A stretch of DNA of 36,196 nt from Ignavibacteriota bacterium. Its GTDB lineage: Bacteria; Bacteroidota; Ignavibacteria; UBA10030. Positions within the stretch are counted from its first letter, which is position 1, and each line of letters opens with the position of its first letter. Shown here piece by piece: positions 32,505 through 36,196 of this stretch. The DNA is taken from assembly GCA_003155495.1 (NCBI GenBank), contig PMDB01000076.1, positions 48,656 through 84,851 of the forward strand. Direction: 5' to 3'. Position numbers and translations under genes: made by a program. The notes under the pieces were generated by a model. That model made no database searches and was not told the DNA's origin. It was given only the letters and a program-made list of their open reading frames with translations.

Positions 32505-35240
32505 TTATTTGAGAAGAAGTAATTTTTTTGTAATAAGCACATTGTTTACCCGTAAGCGATATATATAGACTCCGCTTGAAAGATTGGTTGGTCTCCAAAA
32601 AAATCTAAAGGATCCTGCTGCAAGCGGATGTGAAACAACAGTCCCGACGAGTCCGCCAGTGGTAGAATAGATTTCTACTCGAACGTCTGATGCCTGAGGC
32701 AGACTGAGGATAAAATTAGTTTCCTGATTAAACGGATTGGGATAATTCTGGCTAATGTCCAACTTTGATGGAATGGAAAGATCTTGACGGAAGAAATTAT
32801 CAAAAGGACCTGTTTGAAATCTCATCGTTTGCGTCCATTGACTTCTCCCCCCAATATAGCTGTTTGCAGCCACGCGCCAATAATATTTTGTATTGCTTGC
32901 AAATTTTCTTCGGTAAACCGTATCGGTTAATGTTATTGTTTCTCCAGTACGGTTCCAAGTTAATGTATCGGTAGTAATTTTAAGGATGTAGTTGTCCGCA
33001 TTGACAGAAGAAGCCCATGCCAACATACCTTCAGCAACTTCGCCTTGTGAATTATTTTCAGGCAGTATAATTTTTGGTACAGGCGGCGGTGAAATAACTG
33101 TTTTGAATGAAAATATTGAATACTGGGAACGCGCACCGCCGTAATTCTCAGGTATGACTGTCCAATAATACCGAGTATCGTTTTCCAAACCATTAATGCT
33201 TTGAGCGATTGTATCAATGCCGTTGTATGAATAAAATATACCGCTTTGTAAATCCTGAGTTGTTGAAATTATGAGGTGATACCATTTTGCACGAGTAGCG
33301 GGCAGCCATTGAAATTCGATTGAAATAGGTTGATTCAGCGCAAGATTTTCGGGACTAATGAGATGACATGTATCAGGCGGCGGTTCGGCAGTATAGAACG
33401 TGAAGAAGGCTGAAGTCTGACCGCCGACTCCTCCATAATTTCGCGGAATCACTCTCCAGTAGTATTTTGTATCATTTGACAATCCTGAGACGATTGAACT
33501 GGTGGTGGTTATCATGCTATCTGAATAAACCATACCGGTCTGAAAATTCTGATCGGTTGCAACTTGCAGGTGATACCATCGCGCTCCTACTCCTGCGGTC
33601 CATTGAAATGTAAGTGATGTAGGCTGTTCACGCGCGTTATCTGCTGGAGATGAGAGATAGCAGTAGAGCGGTGGTGGTTCAGACGTTGTAAACTTCCAGG
33701 GCGCCGACGGCTCGCTTATTCCTGCAATACATCTTGTCCATAATCTCCAATAATAGGACGAGTTATAAAAAAGTGAATAACCGGACGAACGAGATGGAAA
33801 AATTGCAAATGTATCCAAGGTTGTAATATACCAGATCCCATTTTCTCCGGAACTATCTCTGCTTACACTTATGGAATACTCAGTTGCCTTCGGTACAGAA
33901 TTCCATAAAAACTTTAATCCATTTACTTGAATATTTGTATCGCCAAAAACAGGAAATGAAGGAATCGGAGACGGGGCAGGTGGTCCGGATGTGAATTTCC
34001 ATGCATTGGAAAAAGATGATATTTCCGATGCGTTCTCTGAGCGTACTCTCCAAAAAAAGTTCTGAATTTCTGCCAGTCCCCAAACAAATGCAGACGTGTC
34101 ATTGACAACAGTCGAATCAAAAACAATTCCAGAAGCAAACTCGGAATCGGTCGAAACCTGTACTCGATATCGACTTGCACCAAATGATCTTCGCCATTTC
34201 ATGGCTACTTGATGAATAATATTAACTGATTCATAAGGCGGAGATATCGGAAGCGGTGGAAGTAAGGCAAGTGTTGATTGCTCAGATTTATACACCTTCC
34301 CATCAGATGCGCCCGCAAGCATATAACCATCGGGTAGTGGTAGGAGCGCTAAGACTGTATCCGACAATAATCCTGTAGAACAAGGCTCCCAAGATTCTCC
34401 ATGAGTAACGGAATTATAAATACCAAGTCCACTCGTACCAATAAATAATCTTCCGTTCCTATCGGATGTAATAACTGTCCAATCCACCTGAGGCAAAACC
34501 TGCCAGGTAGTACTTTGGCCTGGTTCAGGTCTTCCAATACCGGGATAGATAAGCAGTGCTCTCATAATGGTGTTTCGTATACCGAAGAACATATACCCAA
34601 ACGGGTCAAGAACAAGAGAGTTACTGCTAGAGTATAAACAGTACCCGGTCCATTGTTCTATTTCGACACTTTGAGCGAAATTACTAAAATAAATACATCC
34701 ATAACTATCAGATGCTGTAAATATACAGTTACCATCTGGTAATCCAATAACATAAGTTGCGCAGTTGGGATTACTCCAATTGACCGGGATTCGATTCCAT
34801 GAAATGCCGTAATCCTTTGATTGATGTACCAGATTTCCGCAAGTAGTAGCAATGACTCTCTTTGTGGAAAGTATTTTTATATCTGTTATGCGTGCGCTAA
34901 GATTTGCTTGTAATGACCAACTGGAACCTGAATTGCCAGAGAGATAGATTTTTCCGGTTGACGATCCTGCAATGATGGTATTGTCCTTATTTCCACATGC
35001 AATCGCACAAATATTTAATTCCGGCGGATTGGAACCAATACTTATCCAATTGACTCCATAGTCTGTCGACTGTATAATACCTCCATTTTCAGTCCCCGCA
35101 TATATCACTCCATTAGAATCTCTTGTAAGTGTTAGGATAGACCCATGAAGAGGGCCGTTTGTTGGAGCCCATGATATGGACTGAGGAAAAACCGTGGTTG
35201 TTATCGATAAAACTAATAATATGTATACGAAGAATTTCAT
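32505..35240 (-). CDS. Secreted beta-propeller/FN3 protein with type IX secretion C-terminal domain
   Basis: 911 residues. Signal peptide MKFFVYILLVLSITTTVFPQ. Residues about 22-325 form a Ycf48/BNR-like propeller: repeated NG.IYAGT..GGI..STDYG..W units. Five FN3-like domains follow at about 332-417, 422-519, 525-617, 623-713 and 719-810, the last four ending in YYWR or YYWT motifs. Residues 829-911 are a Por/T9SS sorting-type domain: SQNYPNPFNQETNFILSLPQ, LSSGVYIYRLRVNN and a basic-hydrophobic KKLLLLK end. Such proteins go through the outer membrane and are often anchored on the surface. Large for cassette cargo; the paired FGE lipoprotein may assist or interact with it, an inference from adjacency. 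Confidence 0.9.
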   Translation of the reverse strand: MKFFVYILLVLSITTTVFPQSISWAPTNGPLHGSILTLTRDSNGVIYAGTENGGIIQSTDYGVNWISIGSNPPELNICAIACGNKDNTIIAGSSTGKIYLSGNSGSSWSLQANLSARITDIKILSTKRVIATTCGNLVHQSKDYGISWNRIPVNWSNPNCATYVIGLPDGNCIFTASDSYGCIYFSNFAQSVEIEQWTGYCLYSSSNSLVLDPFGYMFFGIRNTIMRALLIYPGIGRPEPGQSTTWQVLPQVDWTVITSDRNGRLFIGTSGLGIYNSVTHGESWEPCSTGLLSDTVLALLPLPDGYMLAGASDGKVYKSEQSTLALLPPLPISPPYESVNIIHQVAMKWRRSFGASRYRVQVSTDSEFASGIVFDSTVVNDTSAFVWGLAEIQNFFWRVRSENASEISSFSNAWKFTSGPPAPSPIPSFPVFGDTNIQVNGLKFLWNSVPKATEYSISVSRDSSGENGIWYITTLDTFAIFPSRSSGYSLFYNSSYYWRLWTRCIAGISEPSAPWKFTTSEPPPLYCYLSSPADNAREQPTSLTFQWTAGVGARWYHLQVATDQNFQTGMVYSDSMITTTSSIVSGLSNDTKYYWRVIPRNYGGVGGQTSAFFTFYTAEPPPDTCHLISPENLALNQPISIEFQWLPATRAKWYHLIISTTQDLQSGIFYSYNGIDTIAQSINGLENDTRYYWTVIPENYGGARSQYSIFSFKTVISPPPVPKIILPENNSQGEVAEGMLAWASSVNADNYILKITTDTLTWNRTGETITLTDTVYRRKFASNTKYYWRVAANSYIGGRSQWTQTMRFQTGPFDNFFRQDLSIPSKLDISQNYPNPFNQETNFILSLPQASDVRVEIYSTTGGLVGTVVSHPLAAGSFRFFWRPTNLSSGVYIYRLRVNNVLITKKLLLLK

Positions 35241-35268
35241 TCTTTTAAAAAAAGGGCAATCAGTTGCG

Positions 35269-35447
35269 GCCTAAGCTACGACGCTGATAACTTTCAAAAT
35301 GTACTAAACGAAACAAGTTCATGCTGATAACTTTCAATCTTGTACTCAACCTATGCTCGCCATGAATTTCGCACTCAGCTCATTCCGTCAGCTTGTCCCA
35401 ATGGGTTCCCCCAAAGGGGCAGGCCTTCGGGAAGCGCCTGGTTAGGC
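35269..35447 (-). repeat. attC-like site, 179 bp, L' region altered
   Basis: Minus strand R'' GCCTAAC (35441-35447), C, L'' AGGCGCTT, an internal hairpin CCTGCCCCTTTGGGGG, an interior with two TGATAACTTTCAA-like units (as seen on the plus strand), and an end GCGTCGTAGCTTAGGC. Compared with the other sites the L' segment (CGCCGGTC) is missing and R' reads CTTAGGC, so the right end has suffered a small deletion. Confidence 0.78.
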
Positions 35448-35481
35448 AGCCATATAACATGATTGTTTTAACTGTGAATGA

Positions 35482-36093
35482 TCACAGTATAATTGAAAAT
35501 CCAAATAGTACACCAAAATAGGAATATGTAACATTAGTGCTATTTGTTGGAATTGCTGGGAACATATTATGGTACGGATCAGTATAAGTAAATGATTCGC
35601 TACGATAATTTAATTCAACTTTCAGAGCTATATCATTTTTCACTAAATATTTTACGCCCGTTCCCGCATTGATTATATGTGCAATCCATTTATCAAATGT
35701 GAATTGATAGACTCCATTAAAAAGTGGAAAAGATATTGAATTACTTATGCCGTATCCACCCTCGACAAACAGAGCAATATTAGAATTTGGAATACGTTTA
35801 TTATATGAAAGATTGAGAATAAGAGAATGTGCTGGCGGGAGATTCTCTTCTGCCAATAAGCCATATTGAGGTTCAATGGATAAACCATCAAGAAAATAAT
35901 ATCCAATTGAGGTATTAAGGAATACATAAATACCTGACATGGTCGCAGGAGGCATCATTTCAGAGGTGTTCGTAGTACCAAGACCACCGCCAGTTCCAGA
36001 TAGTGAAAGTTCAACATTTCCTTTTTCAAATTGTGCAGGTGCCAGTGTTATTCCAAGAATGATTGTTAATACCACTAGAATTAGTCTACTCAT
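35482..36093 (-). CDS. Small outer-membrane beta-barrel protein (cassette gene)
   Basis: 203 residues from ATG at 36093 (AGGAGAG about four bases upstream; a longer frame begins five codons earlier). Signal peptide MSRLILVVLTIILGITLAPA. The remainder shows about eight amphipathic strands (GIYVFLNTSIGYYFLDGLSI; IALFVEGGYGISNSI; IALKVELNYRSESFTY) and ends YSYFGVLFGFSIIL, a typical barrel closing strand. Weak resemblance in layout to the barrel protein at 27478-28044, but not a close copy. A 16-bp perfect inverted repeat (35442-35457 with 36119-36134) brackets the gene, so this is a clean cassette. Confidence 0.8.
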   Translation of the reverse strand: MSRLILVVLTIILGITLAPAQFEKGNVELSLSGTGGGLGTTNTSEMMPPATMSGIYVFLNTSIGYYFLDGLSIEPQYGLLAEENLPPAHSLILNLSYNKRIPNSNIALFVEGGYGISNSISFPLFNGVYQFTFDKWIAHIINAGTGVKYLVKNDIALKVELNYRSESFTYTDPYHNMFPAIPTNSTNVTYSYFGVLFGFSIIL

Positions 36094-36128
36094 TTTCTCT
36101 CCTATCATTTAGCATTTCTTATATGGCT

Positions 36129-36196
36129 GCCTAACGGACCGGCGCTAAGCTGCGGCGCTGATAATTTTCAAAATGCACCCAACGAAACAAGTTCAT
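36129..36196 (-). repeat. attC-like site, continues beyond the window
   Basis: R' GTTAGGC (36129-36135) preceded on the minus strand by AGCTTAGCGCCGGTCC (L' side) and AAAATTATCAGCGCCGC, the same 3' half as the other sites. The R'' half lies to the right of the window. Confidence 0.78.

Noticed and set aside
30501-35447. The intergenic repeats considered as a CRISPR array or as transposon ends.
   Set aside because: Copies are 1-5 kb apart, not regularly spaced with short spacers; no transposase is present, and box structure plus per-gene inverted arms fit attC sites better.

Overview
The window looks like a chromosome segment from the Bacteroidota/Ignavibacteria side of the FCB group, at moderate GC. 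Pointers are a CarboxypepD_reg plus DUF5686 outer-membrane protein, a SusC/RagA-like TonB receptor, LytS/LytTR regulators, and a C-terminal NYPNPFN-type sorting domain of the kind used by type IX secretion. Genus or species cannot be named from this sequence.

Positions 1-20.2 kb are mostly resident housekeeping DNA: rarA, an FtsB/DivIC-like gene and ddl on the minus strand; two tandem APC-family amino-acid permeases on the plus strand; and, further right, lysA, a site-2-type protease and a TPR lipid/periplasm-facing protein. Between the permeases and lysA (6.1-16 kb) lies an odd mosaic. Pieces of one module (permease 3' end facing a minus-strand CPBP protease - LytS kinase - LytTR regulator operon) recur three times in different states of decay, with intact and broken copies interleaved with a DUF5686 gene, an isoprenylcysteine-methyltransferase-like gene, a TPR gene and a TonB receptor that carries one in-frame stop.

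At 20.3 kb a good sigma70-type promoter runs into two truncated tRNA-Leu 5' halves, followed by a minus-strand tyrosine integrase and an excisionase-like HTH gene. This marks the left boundary of an integrated island. Its first part (21.9-24.2 kb) holds four small unknown genes, two of them paralogues with a possible YbjN-like fold. Then come a DUF3644 gene and the bare C-terminus of an Eco57I/PglX-like N6-adenine methyltransferase.

From 26.24 kb to the right edge the sequence has the architecture of an integron gene-cassette array read on the minus strand. Intergenic elements resemble attC sites (two complete ones of 179 bp each, one cut by the window edge, three partial or decayed), with R''/R' boxes of the GCCTAAC/GTTAGGC type. 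Single genes are bracketed by perfect or near-perfect inverted repeats of 12-16 bp, as expected when a cassette's attC is opened at R'. Cargo: an AlbA_2/Schlafen-like protein, a SIR2-like putative NADase, an unknown helical protein whose C-terminus is encoded by its attC, two small outer-membrane beta-barrels, and an unusually large segment carrying a lipoprotein with an FGE-sulfatase domain and a 911-residue secreted FN3 protein. No integron integrase lies in the window; cassette orientation predicts it to the right of 36,196.
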